Assembly: GCF_011440395.1 (NCBI RefSeq)
Contig: NZ_JAAOIX010000001.1
Coordinates: forward strand, 620,001 to 684,000
Length of the DNA stretch: 64,000 nt
Direction: 5' to 3'
Source: Pseudomaricurvus alcaniphilus
Lineage (GTDB): Bacteria; Pseudomonadota; Gammaproteobacteria; Pseudomonadales; Cellvibrionaceae
Shown here: positions 1-9,610 of the stretch, one piece after another
Layout: every line of letters starts with the position of its first letter
Numbering within the stretch: the first letter of the stretch is position 1
Made by a program: the position numbers and the translations under genes
Notes under the pieces: generated by a model
Told to the model about the DNA's origin: nothing
Databases searched by the model: none
Seen by the model: the letters and a program-made list of their open reading frames with translations, nothing else

Positions 1-20
1 ATAGCCTTAATTAGCAGAGG

Positions 21-1430
21 TTATTTAAAGCCCGGCGGCAGGCCGCCACCGGGGAAACCACCGGGCGGCATACCACCGCCACCGCCGCCGCCCATCATGC
101 CTCCCAGGCCGCGCATCATCTTGGCCATACCGTCGCCCTTCATCTTCTTCATCATCTTCGCCATTTGCTTGTGCTGCTTGAGCAGGCGATTGAGATCCTG
201 GACATTGGTACCGGAACCATTGGTAATACGGCGCTTGCGCGAGCCGTTGAGGATATCCGGGTTGGAGCGTTCGGCCGGGGTCATGGAGTCGATAATCACC
301 TCCATGACCTTGAACTGGTTGGTCATATTGGCCTGTTCGGCGAGCTGGGCGATATTGCCCATGCCGGGCAGTTTTTCCAGCATTGAGGTCATGCCGCCCA
401 TATTCTGCATCTGCTGCAGCTGGTCCTTGAGGTCGTTGAGGTCAAATTTCTTGCCCTTGACCACCTTTTTCACCAGCTTTTCAGCTTTCTGCTTGTCGAT
501 CTTGCGTTCCGCTTCCTCGATCAGCGACAGCACATCGCCCATACCGAGAATGCGCGACGCCAGCCGGTCGGGGTGGAACGGCTCCAGCGCGTCGGACTTC
601 TCGCCCACACCGAGGAATTTGATCGGCTTGCCGGTGACATGGCGCACCGACAGGGCGGCACCGCCGCGGGCGTCGCCGTCGGTCTTGGTGAGGATCACCC
701 CGGTCAGGGGCAGCGCCTGATCAAAGGCCTTGGCGGTGTTGACCGCATCCTGGCCGATCATGGAGTCGATCACGAACAGGGTTTCCACCGGATCGATCGC
801 CGCGTGCAAGGTTTTGATTTCCCCCATCAGGGTTTCGTCGATGTGCAGGCGACCGGCGGTATCCACAATCACCACATCGGCGTAGTGCTTGCGCGCGTGC
901 ATGATGGCGCCGTTGGCGATATCCACCGGCTTTTGTTCAGTATTGGACGGGAAAAAGTCGACCCCGACTTCACCCGCCAGGGTTTCCAGCTGCTTGATGG
1001 CCGCCGGGCGGTAGATATCCGCCGACACCACCACCACCTTCTTCTTCTCTCGCTCCTTCAGGTAGCGCGCCAGTTTCGCCACCGAAGTGGTTTTACCGGC
1101 ACCCTGCAAGCCCGCCAGCAATATTACCGCCGGCGGCTTGGTGGCCAGGTTGAGCGACTCATTGGCCTGGCCCATGACCGCAACCAGTTCGCTCTCGACG
1201 ATCTTGATAAATTGCTGACCGGGATTGAGGGCGCGGGACACCTCCTGACCCACCGCGCGCTTGCGCACACTTTCGATAAAGTCCTTGACCACAGGCAGCG
1301 CAACGTCGGCCTCCAGCAGGGCTTTGCGAACTTCGCGCAAGGTATCCTTGATATTGTCATCGGTGAGCCGGCTCTTGCCGGTCACCCGCTTCATACTGCG
1401 CTGTAAACGATCTTGTAGGTTATCAAACAT
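21..1430 (-). CDS. ffh: signal recognition particle protein Ffh (SRP54)
   Basis: This is the GTPase that binds SRP RNA and signal sequences of nascent membrane proteins and delivers them to FtsY at the inner membrane. The 469 residues have the usual order: N-terminal helical bundle (1-90), NG GTPase domain with P-loop GLQGAGKTT near residue 106, DTAGR near 191 and TKTDG near 249, then a methionine-rich M domain with repeated MAKMM and MKKM runs. The tail is glycine-rich. Length and motifs are normal for the family. The ATG is followed directly by the typical MFDNLQDRL start. The gene ends 20 bp from the window edge, so any downstream partner is not visible. Confidence 0.98.
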   Translation of the reverse strand: MFDNLQDRLQRSMKRVTGKSRLTDDNIKDTLREVRKALLEADVALPVVKDFIESVRKRAVGQEVSRALNPGQQFIKIVESELVAVMGQANESLNLATKPPAVILLAGLQGAGKTTSVAKLARYLKEREKKKVVVVSADIYRPAAIKQLETLAGEVGVDFFPSNTEQKPVDIANGAIMHARKHYADVVIVDTAGRLHIDETLMGEIKTLHAAIDPVETLFVIDSMIGQDAVNTAKAFDQALPLTGVILTKTDGDARGGAALSVRHVTGKPIKFLGVGEKSDALEPFHPDRLASRILGMGDVLSLIEEAERKIDKQKAEKLVKKVVKGKKFDLNDLKDQLQQMQNMGGMTSMLEKLPGMGNIAQLAEQANMTNQFKVMEVIIDSMTPAERSNPDILNGSRKRRITNGSGTNVQDLNRLLKQHKQMAKMMKKMKGDGMAKMMRGLGGMMGGGGGGGMPPGGFPGGGLPPGFK

Positions 1431-1691
1431 GGCTAATTACAACTGATGGTTGGCGGTTCGAGTGGAAAACCGCAAGTATAACCAATTTCCGCCCTGCACT
1501 GACACCCCGCAACAAGCAAGGATCAATACTGTCAGTTGGTACAGGTGCTGTTATAGATGTTGTTGTGCGCCCACTCTCTGTTAATCGCCGCCTCTCTGTG
1601 ACAAACTTCCGCCGCCAACACACTTTCGCTAACATGGACTTTTGCCAACCTTATCTTTCTCTAATCAACGGATTGCTACTGCTAATGCACT

Positions 1692-2501
1692 ATGACTGAC
1701 GACACTGTTCTCGCCATCAATCTCGCCGCCGCCATCTTCTACGCGGTCGGGGCGGTCTTCCTGATCTACCGGACCTTCTACACCCGCACCACCAGGAACG
1801 GCTGGCTGCTGGGCTTCACCGCGGTCACCCTGATACTGCACGCCGTTGGTGGCATCAAGATCCTGCACCACCCGCAGGGGCTCGACCTGGGCATCTTTAA
1901 AGTGGGCTCGCTGATCTTCTGGGTGATTAACACCCTGATTCTGGCCAGTGGCCTGCGCAAACCTCTGCACACCCTGTTTGTGTTTTTGTTTCCCCTGTCG
2001 TCCATATTTATCCTGATGGCCATGTTCAGCAGCGACACCGTCACCGCCATTCCGCTGGACACCAGCCTCAGCATTCACATCATGCTGTCCATCTTCGCCT
2101 ACAGCTTCCTGATTATTGCCACTCTGCAAGCGCTGGTGCTGTCCTACCAGGATTACCAGCTGAAGCACAAACACCCGGCCATTATTATTCGCCTGCTGCC
2201 GCCCCTGCAGACCATGGAAGCGCTGTTTTTCGAATTGCTGTGGGTGGGGCAAATCCTGCTGACCCTGGCCATCGTCACCGGCTTCCTGTTCCTGGAAGAC
2301 CTGTTCGCCCAGCACCTGGTGCACAAGACCCTGCTGTCGATCTTCGCCTGGGTCATCTATTCCACCCTGCTGCTGGGACACTACCGCCTCGGCTGGCGCG
2401 GCAAAACCGCGGTGCGCTGGGCGGTGGGCGGCTTTATCATTTTACTGCTGGCCTATTTTGGCAGTAAGTTTGTGCTGGAGATCCTGCTGCAGGTGCCCTG
2501 A
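1692..2501 (+). CDS. CcsA/YpjD-family inner membrane protein (cytochrome c assembly-like)
   Basis: A 269-residue protein made almost entirely of hydrophobic helices (about eight), matching the CcsA/YpjD branch of cytochrome c assembly membrane proteins. It is divergent from ffh, an arrangement common in gammaproteobacteria where the gene lies between ffh and a CorB-type gene, as here. Histidines in or near helices (residues around 55, 125 and 210) could be heme ligands, by analogy with CcsA. The family's exact role outside cytochrome c maturation is not settled, and no other cytochrome maturation genes are in the window. The start ATG has no strong Shine-Dalgarno. Confidence 0.85.
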   Translation: MTDDTVLAINLAAAIFYAVGAVFLIYRTFYTRTTRNGWLLGFTAVTLILHAVGGIKILHHPQGLDLGIFKVGSLIFWVINTLILASGLRKPLHTLFVFLFPLSSIFILMAMFSSDTVTAIPLDTSLSIHIMLSIFAYSFLIIATLQALVLSYQDYQLKHKHPAIIIRLLPPLQTMEALFFELLWVGQILLTLAIVTGFLFLEDLFAQHLVHKTLLSIFAWVIYSTLLLGHYRLGWRGKTAVRWAVGGFIILLLAYFGSKFVLEILLQVP

Positions 2502-2610
2502 TTCGGCCCTGCGACCCAGCCCGCCCGGGCGGCGGGCAATAAACTATTGCACCCCTCACCATTCTGGGACACACTACGACCCCTTATCGATAATACGGGT
2601 TCCACCCTCA

Positions 2611-3894
2611 TTGAACGACGCTCATCTGGGCCTCCTTTTCGGGATTTTGGCCGTTCTCATTCTTTTATCCGGTTTTTTCTCCAGCTCTGAAACGGGCATG
2701 ATGTCGTTAAACCGGTACCGACTCAAACACCTTGCCAAAAAGAAGCACAGGGGTGCGATGCGCGCCGCCGACTTGCTGGAACGGCCGGATCGACTGATCG
2801 GCGTGATCCTGATTGGCAACAACCTGGTCAACAACTTTGCCGCCGCACTCACCACGGTGATCGCCATCCGCCTCTACGGCGAGGGCGCCGTGTTTGCCGC
2901 CAGTATCATTCTCACCCTGGTGGTGCTTATTTTCTCCGAGGTGACCCCGAAAACCATTGCCGCCCTGCACCCGGAAAAAATCGCCTTCCCGGCCAGCATC
3001 CTGCTTAAACCGCTGCTGTTCCTGTTTTACCCATTGGTCTGGGTGGTGAATTCCATCTCCAATGCCCTGGCCCGCATGCTCGGGGTTGACCCCTCCAAGA
3101 CCAGCATTACCGAGCACCTGCGCCCGGAAGAGCTGCGCACCGTGGTGGACGAACACGGCGACCTGATCCCCGACCAGCACCAGGGCATGCTGCTGAACGT
3201 GCTCGACCTGGAGAAAGCCACCGTCGAAGACATCATGATCCCCCGCAATGAAGTCTACGGGCTGGACCTGGAGGACGACATCGGCACCCTGCTGAAGCGC
3301 ATTCGCAGCTCCGATTACACCCGCCTGCCGGTCTATAGCGGCGACATCAACAATATTGTCGGCGTCTTGCACCTGCGCAACGCCTCGCGCTTTATTTACG
3401 GCAAGGACGACTCCGTCAGTCACGACGCCATTCGCCGCTTTACCCGTGAACCCTACTTCGTCCCCGAGGGCACGCCGCTGCACACCCAATTGATGCAGTT
3501 CCAGCAACAGAAGCGCCGCATGGCCATTGTGGTGGACGAATTTGGCGACGTGCAGGGCATCGTCACCATGGAAGACCTGCTGGAGGAGATCGTCGGTGAT
3601 TTCACCACCAACCTCGCCGAAGAGGAAGAAAACGAAATTTCGCCGATGGAGAACGAATGGTTCCTGATCGAGGGCGGCACCTCGATTCGCGACATCAACC
3701 GCCAGCTGGGCTGGGATTTACCCACCGACGGCCCGAAGACGCTGAACGGCCTGATGATCGAGTTTATGGAGAATATACCCGCCGGCAATATCGGCTTCCA
3801 GATCGAGCGCTATCGCTTTGAAACTGTGGAGCTGTCCGACAAGATGATTGAGTGTGCCCGGGTCAAGCAGGTGGCGTGGAGCCAGGCCCAGTAA
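2611..3894 (+). CDS. CorB/YfjD-type CNNM-CBS domain membrane protein
   Basis: HlyC/CorC-family protein linked to Mg2+ or Co2+ export. From residue 1 it has a DUF21/CNNM membrane domain with about four hydrophobic helices and the SSSETGMMSLN signature, then paired CBS domains (about 200-320) and a C-terminal CorC/HlyC transporter-associated domain. I place the start at the TTG at 2611 (LNDAHLGLLF), giving 427 residues, which fits E. coli YfjD (about 428). The open frame runs further upstream, but those 51 residues are proline- and cysteine-rich, lie across the end of the previous gene and have no family counterpart. It probably follows the YpjD-like gene in one transcript (109 bp gap). Confidence 0.9.
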   Translation: MNDAHLGLLFGILAVLILLSGFFSSSETGMMSLNRYRLKHLAKKKHRGAMRAADLLERPDRLIGVILIGNNLVNNFAAALTTVIAIRLYGEGAVFAASIILTLVVLIFSEVTPKTIAALHPEKIAFPASILLKPLLFLFYPLVWVVNSISNALARMLGVDPSKTSITEHLRPEELRTVVDEHGDLIPDQHQGMLLNVLDLEKATVEDIMIPRNEVYGLDLEDDIGTLLKRIRSSDYTRLPVYSGDINNIVGVLHLRNASRFIYGKDDSVSHDAIRRFTREPYFVPEGTPLHTQLMQFQQQKRRMAIVVDEFGDVQGIVTMEDLLEEIVGDFTTNLAEEEENEISPMENEWFLIEGGTSIRDINRQLGWDLPTDGPKTLNGLMIEFMENIPAGNIGFQIERYRFETVELSDKMIECARVKQVAWSQAQ

Positions 3895-3915
3895 CGGGCG
3901 AGCAGCTGCCCCGAC

Positions 3916-4140
3916 TCAAAAAAATGGATTGACCTTGCTGGCGCGCTCCCTGGCCAGGGCCAGCACTGCGCGCCGCTCTGTGTTGTCGTAACTGCGCCAG
4001 TGGGTGATTTCCGCCGCGGTGCGAAAACAGCCGACACAGACATCCTCTTCATCCAGGGCACAGATGGACACACAGGGGGATTTCAGCGGTTTTTCTTCCG
4101 CGGCTTGAGTAGCTTGAGTGGTTTGATAATCTGTCGTCAT
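3916..4140 (-). CDS. DUF1289 small cysteine protein
   Basis: A 74-residue protein of the DUF1289 family (YdhL-like). The core reads PCVSICALDEEDVCVGCFRT, with the four-cysteine spacing C-x3-C-x7-C-x2-C that suggests a small metal site, followed by the family's EIxxW segment and a basic C-terminus. Function is unknown. It converges with the CorB-like gene, whose stop is 21 bp away. The ATG at 4140 gives a short hydrophilic leader rich in T, Q and A before the domain. Its small size is normal for the family. Confidence 0.85.
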   Translation of the reverse strand: MTTDYQTTQATQAAEEKPLKSPCVSICALDEEDVCVGCFRTAAEITHWRSYDNTERRAVLALARERASKVNPFF

Positions 4141-4367
4141 TGTTCTCGCTGTAAAGTTCTCGCTGCAAACTTCCCGGTCATTTGTTACGGCAATCTGCCA
4201 CCATCGCGACCTTGCTAGAGGTCATTTTATAGTGGCCATTTTTAGCAGCCATTTCCAGCTAGCCGCAGCTAGCGCCGCTATGCGCCTGGCGCCCAAGCGG
4301 GGCATTGTAACAGGGCCGACCCGCACAGACCAATTCCTGCACCGTATTCCAGCTCCCGCAGCGCTTT

Positions 4368-4976
4368 CTATACCGCGTTCCAGTGTTTCACTGGCGCCGG
4401 ATTTTCCGGGCCTATGTCCACATCCAGCGCTGATGAAATAAAGTTGACCAGCAGCCGTGCGGTAAACCCCCAGATCTCGTACCCCTCGTATTCGTAGGCG
4501 GGCGACCAGCGATGACCTATATCGCGATTGAAGCGGTCGGTGCGAATGCGCTGGTCGGCAATAAAAAAGCTCAGCGGGACGTGGAAAATGGCGTCCAGCT
4601 CGGCGTAATTAGGCACGTAGACCAACCCCTCAGGGACCACACCCACAAAGGGGGTGACGCTCACTCCGCGATAGGTATGGAAAGGTGGCAAGACTCCCAG
4701 CACTTCCACCAGATCCGGCGCCACCCCGATCTCCTCGTGGGTTTCGCGCAGTGCGGTATATTCCAGGTTCGGATCCTGCTCCTCCCACTTGCCGCCGGGC
4801 AGCGCCACCTCGCCGCTGTGACTGCTGAGGGAGTCCGCACGCCGGGTCAATATCACCGATGGATCGTGCGGGTTATCGGTGATGGCAATCAGCACGGCCG
4901 CATGATTCTGCGCCAGCCCGGAGGTTGGTGGCTTATAGGGCGAGGTCTCCAGATACCTGCGTAATTGTTCTAACAT
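4368..4976 (-). CDS. CoA pyrophosphatase, Nudix (NudL-like)
   Basis: Nudix hydrolase of the CoA diphosphatase class, which cleaves CoA and CoA esters to 3',5'-ADP and phosphopantetheine. At 202 residues it has the UPF0035 signature upstream of the Nudix box (LTRRADSLSSHSGEVALPGG) and a Nudix box from GGKWEEQD through ALRETHEEIGV, with catalytic glutamates in REthEE. These two motifs together separate this subfamily from other Nudix enzymes. The start at MLEQL is backed by a GAGG Shine-Dalgarno about 5 nt upstream. It is divergent from the DUF3135 gene, and the 263-bp gap holds a possible FNR/ANR site. Confidence 0.92.
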   Translation of the reverse strand: MLEQLRRYLETSPYKPPTSGLAQNHAAVLIAITDNPHDPSVILTRRADSLSSHSGEVALPGGKWEEQDPNLEYTALRETHEEIGVAPDLVEVLGVLPPFHTYRGVSVTPFVGVVPEGLVYVPNYAELDAIFHVPLSFFIADQRIRTDRFNRDIGHRWSPAYEYEGYEIWGFTARLLVNFISSALDVDIGPENPAPVKHWNAV

Positions 4977-5104
4977 TGAGCCTCTTTATTTCTCTTTAAA
5001 CGCTTGCCGGACTCAGACCGTCAAAACAGCCAAATTATCCCGCCTTCATTTTACCTCGCTAACACTCACTGACGTTACTGCAACGGCAACTGTTTAATCA
5101 CCTA

Positions 5105-5118
5105 TTGATATAAATCAG
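5105..5118. promoter_or_regulatory. candidate FNR/ANR binding site
   Basis: TTGATATAAATCAG matches the FNR/ANR consensus TTGAT-N4-ATCAA at nine of ten defined positions. It lies in the divergent gap between the CoA pyrophosphatase and DUF3135 genes, 129 bp upstream of the first start and 122 bp upstream of the second. No clear sigma70 elements could be assigned around it, so which gene it would control is undecided. Confidence 0.3.
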
Positions 5119-5239
5119 CACCTAGGCATTAGCCCGCTGATTCAATAGACTGACCTCAGGCCGGCTGGCACACAAAGCTTTATTTGATTTTCGCGCCACC
5201 GCGCCTGCCTGACACGCCCCAGCAGCGGGACCCAGCAGC

Positions 5240-5749
5240 ATGAAGAACAGGTCGACACCGACAAAAGCGCCAAAAACCGTGGATGAACTGCTGGCCCTGG
5301 CCAGCAGTGACCCGGATGCGCTGGAGGCGTATCGCCGCGCCCAGGTGCAAAGCATTATCGACAACGCCCCCCGCGAGCTGCGCCAGCGCCTGCGGGGCCT
5401 GCAATTTACCATTGACGCCCGGCGCGAACTGCACACCAGCGCACTGGGGGCCTGCATCGAGTTGTCACAGTTAATGCTCGACTCCTACAGCGAACTGCAG
5501 GCGTTACTCAATCAGCTGGGCGGCCAGGCCAATACCAGCGAACCTGCCGAGCCGCCGGCCCCGTCAGCTCCGTCAGCCACAATCCTTGCGTTTCCGCCCG
5601 GAGTATCGGGCCCGGATCAACCGGGCCCCGGTCAATCTACAGCAGATCAACTTCGCCCCAGCCAACCTAACCCTCAACACCCTGCCCCTGGTCAACCTGC
5701 CTCTGGTCAATCTGATAGGGCCGAAACAGACCCGCCAACAGGCAAATAA
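5240..5749 (+). CDS. DUF3135 protein with expanded pentapeptide tail
   Basis: A 169-residue cytoplasmic protein. Residues about 10-95 match the DUF3135 family (VDELLALASSDPDALEAYR, then the RLRGLQFTIDARR motif); function is unknown. The C-terminal third is low-complexity and made of seven tandem pentapeptides of the form x-P-G-Q-x (residues 124-158), encoded by seven 15-bp DNA repeats. The usual DUF3135 protein stops soon after the conserved domain, so this tail is a local expansion. The start ATG has a GGGA stretch about 10 nt upstream. It is probably co-transcribed with the Nudix gene 59 bp downstream. Confidence 0.8.
   Translation: MKNRSTPTKAPKTVDELLALASSDPDALEAYRRAQVQSIIDNAPRELRQRLRGLQFTIDARRELHTSALGACIELSQLMLDSYSELQALLNQLGGQANTSEPAEPPAPSAPSATILAFPPGVSGPDQPGPGQSTADQLRPSQPNPQHPAPGQPASGQSDRAETDPPTGK
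5609..5713 (+). repeat. 15-bp minisatellite, 7 units, in frame
   Basis: Seven consecutive 15-bp units of approximate form ggccccggtcaacct. They encode GPDQP GPGQS TADQL and so on, at the C-terminus of the DUF3135 protein. Units are diverged, mainly at third positions and in the first two codons, while the caa (Gln) codon is kept in almost every unit. The period is a multiple of three, so the frame is preserved. Confidence 0.85.
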
Positions 5750-5808
5750 TATCCTCTTCGATCGCCGACTGACTTATAATTGCCAGTTGAGCGAAAGGAG
5801 CTTAGTTG

Positions 5809-6357
5809 ATGAAATTTTGCAGTAATTGTGGTTCCAAAGTCTCCCTGCAGGTGCCCGCTGGCGATGATCGCGAGCGCCACGTCTGCGCCGAGTGCGAAAC
5901 CATACATTACCAGAACCCGCGCATTATTGCCGGCTGCCTGCCCACCTATGAAGACAAGGTATTGCTGTGCAAGCGGGCTATAGAACCGCGCTACGGCCTC
6001 TGGACCCTGCCCGCCGGCTTTATGGAAAACGGTGAAAGCACTGAGCAGGGAGCGCTGCGTGAAAGCTGGGAAGAAGCCCGCGCCGAAATTCACCTGCACG
6101 GTTTGTACACCCTGTTCAGCCTGCCCCATATCAACCAGGTGTATATGCTGTTTCGCGGTGAGCTGGCGAACCTGAATTTCGCCCCGGGCATCGAATCACT
6201 GGAGGTGGACCTGTTCACGGAAGACCAGGTACCCTGGGATCAACTGGCGTTTCCGGTGATGCACAAAACCCTGCGCTACTACTTCGCCGATCGCCCCCGG
6301 CAGGCCTTCCCGATTCGCAGTGAGACCATAGCGCGCAGCAAGCCCCCTATCGGCTGA
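5809..6357 (+). CDS. zinc-ribbon Nudix hydrolase
   Basis: A 182-residue Nudix hydrolase with an N-terminal zinc ribbon (CSNCGSKV then CAECE), a layout shared with NudC-like and ADP-ribose or NADH pyrophosphatases. The Nudix box runs GFMENGESTEQGALRESWEEA, with the Glu pair in place; substrate cannot be decided. I chose the ATG at 5809, not the TTG one codon earlier, because AAAGGAG sits 8 nt upstream of it. A TATAAT-like hexamer lies at 5775-5780, but no good -35 is in position. The gene follows the DUF3135 gene on the same strand. Confidence 0.9.
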   Translation: MKFCSNCGSKVSLQVPAGDDRERHVCAECETIHYQNPRIIAGCLPTYEDKVLLCKRAIEPRYGLWTLPAGFMENGESTEQGALRESWEEARAEIHLHGLYTLFSLPHINQVYMLFRGELANLNFAPGIESLEVDLFTEDQVPWDQLAFPVMHKTLRYYFADRPRQAFPIRSETIARSKPPIG

Positions 6358-6396
6358 CCACCGCCCAAAACCGGCAGCCGTTCAGGCATCCGGTTT

Positions 6397-6708
6397 TCAG
6401 ATATCCTCCAGCTTCACCACATCGTAGGCCGGCTCTTCGTAGGGATGGGCACTTTTCAGGGCGCCAACCACAGCGCCAATCAATGGCTCGTCCACCACCA
6501 GCTCGACCTTGTACTCTGCCACCGTCTCCACCTGGCCCTGCTGGCCCAGGTAGGGCTGGCTGCCCGCCAGCGGGCGGAACTGCCCCTGGCCGAGGGTTTG
6601 CCAGCAGCAGCTGTCATAGGCGCCGATACGCCCCGCGCCCGCGGCAAACAGGGCGTCTTTCACCGGCGCCAGGTGTGACTCCGGCACATAGAAACAGAGT
6701 TTGTACAT
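6397..6708 (-). CDS. NIF3/YqfO-like small domain protein
   Basis: A stand-alone 103-residue protein resembling the domain inserted in the YqfO/NIF3 family, a CutA-like ferredoxin fold (MYKLCFYVPESHL, GAGRIGAYDSCCWQT, AHPYEEPAYDV). It is usually annotated as a NGG1p-interacting factor 3 protein. Biochemical function is unknown. The frame is open 18 codons further upstream, but the MYKLCFYVP start matches the family and the extra residues (MSAATAVTVAETAGG) do not. It lies downstream of serA on the same strand, separated from it by a terminator hairpin facing the opposite side of the gap. Confidence 0.82.
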   Translation of the reverse strand: MYKLCFYVPESHLAPVKDALFAAGAGRIGAYDSCCWQTLGQGQFRPLAGSQPYLGQQGQVETVAEYKVELVVDEPLIGAVVGALKSAHPYEEPAYDVVKLEDI

Positions 6709-6820
6709 AGTTACAGCACCCCCGGCAGTTTCTGCCACAGTTACGGCCGTGGCGGCACTCACCCGCCAGCCTCGACCATTAAAACGCTAGTGTCCAATTC
6801 TGCCATCGCGATCATAAAAC

Positions 6821-6850
6821 AAAAACGGCCGCCCCTGGCAGCCGTTTTTA
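6821..6850 (-). terminator. rho-independent terminator after serA
   Basis: A hairpin with arms AAAAACGGC and GCCGTTTTT around an 11-nt GC-rich loop. Read on the minus strand it is followed by a T-rich run (TTTTTGTTTT) and lies 38 nt past the serA stop. The A-tract on the other arm could let it work in both directions. Confidence 0.75.
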
Positions 6851-6887
6851 TTTGCTTCAGTTCCCAGCGTCGCCGGGGTGCAGGGCC

Positions 6888-8060
6888 CTAGCTGAGCACC
6901 CGCACGCCGATAACATGGTCGACCTTGCGTATTGCCTCGATCACCTCGTCCGTGGGCAGTTGCTCCACATCGAGAATGTTGTAGGCGATATCACCACGGC
7001 TTTTATTGAGCATATCCAGCACATTGATATCGTTGTCGGTAAACACCGACAGCACGTGACCCAGCACCCCGGACACATTGTCGTTGCAGAAGGTGATACG
7101 GAACCCTTCCGCCCGCGGCAAATTAATGATCGGGAAGTTGACCGAGTTCTTGATATTGCCGTTTTCCAGGTAATCCATCAGCTGGTCGGCGGCCATAACC
7201 GCGCAGTTTTCCTCGGCCTCTTCGGTACTGGCGCCGATGTGCGGCATGGCAATCACGTCGCCGCGACCAAGCAGGCAGGGCTCGGGAAAGTCGCACACGT
7301 ACATCTGCAGTTGACCGTCATTGAGAGAGTCCACCACTGCCGCCGCGTCAACGATAGCCTCGCGCGCGAAGTTCACCAGCACCGCGCCCCGCTTCACTGA
7401 CTTCAGGGTATCGGCGTTGATCATATGCCGAGTGGGCTCGATGGCGGGAACATGCATGGTGATGTAGTCCGAGCGTCCCAACAGCGATTGCAGGTTTTCC
7501 ATGCGCTCAACCTGGCTGGGCAGGCGCCAGGCGGCTTCCACTGACAGCGCTGGGTCGTAACCCACCACGTTCATACCCAGGGCCAGGGCCATTTCCGCCA
7601 CCATGGAGCCAATCGCCCCAAGCCCTACCACACCGAGGGTACGGCCGTAGAGTTCGTTGCCGGCAAATTGCTTTTTCTGGGCTTCCAGCAGCTTGCCCAT
7701 TTCGGCGGCATCGGTCATTTCGGTGAGGGTCTGGACATAGTTAATGCCCCCGCAAATATCCCGGGAGCTCAACAGCAAACCTGCCAACACCAGCTCTTTC
7801 ACCGCATTGGCGTTGGCGCCAGGGGTATTGAACACCACCACTCCAGCCCGGGTGTAGTCATCCACCGGAATATTGTTGACTCCGGCACCGGCGCGAGCAA
7901 CCGCCTTCAGGGAAGGGGCAATGGCTTCACCGTGCAGCTTGTGGCTGCGCAGCAGGATGGCGTCAGGCGTAGAGATTTCACTCGCCACTTCGTATTGCTC
8001 GCGGGAAAAGCGGTTCAGGCCTTTGCTGGATATCGCGTTATAGGTTTTGATTTTAAACAT
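6888..8060 (-). CDS. serA: D-3-phosphoglycerate dehydrogenase
   Basis: First enzyme of serine synthesis, oxidising 3-phosphoglycerate to 3-phosphohydroxypyruvate with NAD+. The 390 residues comprise a split substrate domain, an NAD-binding Rossmann domain with GLGAIGSMVA near 147, the active-site Arg/Glu/His set in NFAREAIVD and MPHIGASTEEAE, and a C-terminal ACT domain (about 320-390) of the kind that binds serine. Length fits the short, ACT-only type. It lies directly downstream of serC on the same strand (106 bp gap holding an 18-bp triplication), so the two probably form one serine operon. Confidence 0.95.
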   Translation of the reverse strand: MFKIKTYNAISSKGLNRFSREQYEVASEISTPDAILLRSHKLHGEAIAPSLKAVARAGAGVNNIPVDDYTRAGVVVFNTPGANANAVKELVLAGLLLSSRDICGGINYVQTLTEMTDAAEMGKLLEAQKKQFAGNELYGRTLGVVGLGAIGSMVAEMALALGMNVVGYDPALSVEAAWRLPSQVERMENLQSLLGRSDYITMHVPAIEPTRHMINADTLKSVKRGAVLVNFAREAIVDAAAVVDSLNDGQLQMYVCDFPEPCLLGRGDVIAMPHIGASTEEAEENCAVMAADQLMDYLENGNIKNSVNFPIINLPRAEGFRITFCNDNVSGVLGHVLSVFTDNDINVLDMLNKSRGDIAYNILDVEQLPTDEVIEAIRKVDHVIGVRVLS

Positions 8061-8096
8061 ATCGGGTCTTGTCCTTTTCTGTCCTTTCCCGGGCCA

Positions 8097-8150
8097 AGTT
8101 GCCGGGGCCAGTTGAGTTGCCGGGGCCAGTTGAGCTGCCGGGGCCGGATG
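8097..8150. repeat. 18-bp tandem triplication between serC and serA
   Basis: Three head-to-tail copies of the 18-mer AGTTGCCGGGGCCAGTTG; copies one and two are identical and the third is diverged at its end. A further partial match (cccgggccaagtt) precedes them. The array begins 36 bp upstream of the serA start codon and ends 17 bp past the serC stop. Confidence 0.85.
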
Positions 8151-8166
8151 ACCCCGCTGGTCTCAA

Positions 8167-9285
<1,119 letters not shown>

Positions 9286-9610
9286 ATCTCTGCTCCCTGT
9301 ATTTCAGAACTGCCGGAGCGAGGTTGTTGACCGAACGCGCGCCACCGGGAATATTTTGGGGGTCGGATTATGCCAGCTTTGGTGCAGTCTGTGCAGCGAA
9401 AAATGAAATGGATGCGGCAACAGCCGTTGTCACCGCCGCAGGTGGGCCCTGGCGAAGCCGCTTTCCGGGGCTGCCGGACAGGCTGCAGAGGGGCAACAGG
9501 CTGCTCCCGGCATTCGGAAACCCAAAGATTTCAAGCACTTACTGGATCCCCGCCTGCGCGGGGATTACATGACGCAGCGTTTTTGGATGAACGCTGGTTA
9601 ATGGCGCTGA
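9286..9610. other. non-coding gap with REP-like hairpin
   Basis: No convincing gene is present. The notable feature is a REP-like hairpin at 9546-9565, ATCCCCGC-CTGC-GCGGGGAT, a perfect 8-bp stem. Its sequence is related to hairpins at 30184-30201 and 56576-56595. Upstream of it, caagcacttactgg faintly resembles the end of the MITE at 56552. The gap separates the serC start from the 3' end of the CnoX gene, so the serC promoter should be in its left part. Confidence 0.6.
9546..9565. repeat. REP-like palindrome
   Basis: Perfect inverted repeat ATCCCCGC / GCGGGGAT around a CTGC loop, preceded by actgg. Same family as the hairpins at 30184-30201 and inside the MITE at 56576-56595: loop CTRC, arms ATTCCCGC or ATCCCCGC. 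Confidence 0.7.

Noticed and set aside
573-1406. 277-aa plus-strand ORF antisense to ffh
   Set aside because: It is a shadow of a well-supported essential gene in a GC-rich genome, with a His/Gly-rich composition and no family.
1529-1544. LexA-like CTGT-N8-ACAG between ffh and the YpjD-like gene
   Set aside because: The spacer CAGTTGGT is not AT-rich as in gammaproteobacterial SOS boxes, and neither neighbour is an SOS gene. Probably chance.
2458-2610. N-terminal extension of the CorB-like protein
   Set aside because: It overlaps the end of the YpjD-like gene and encodes a Cys/Pro-rich stretch not found in the family; the TTG at 2611 gives the normal length.
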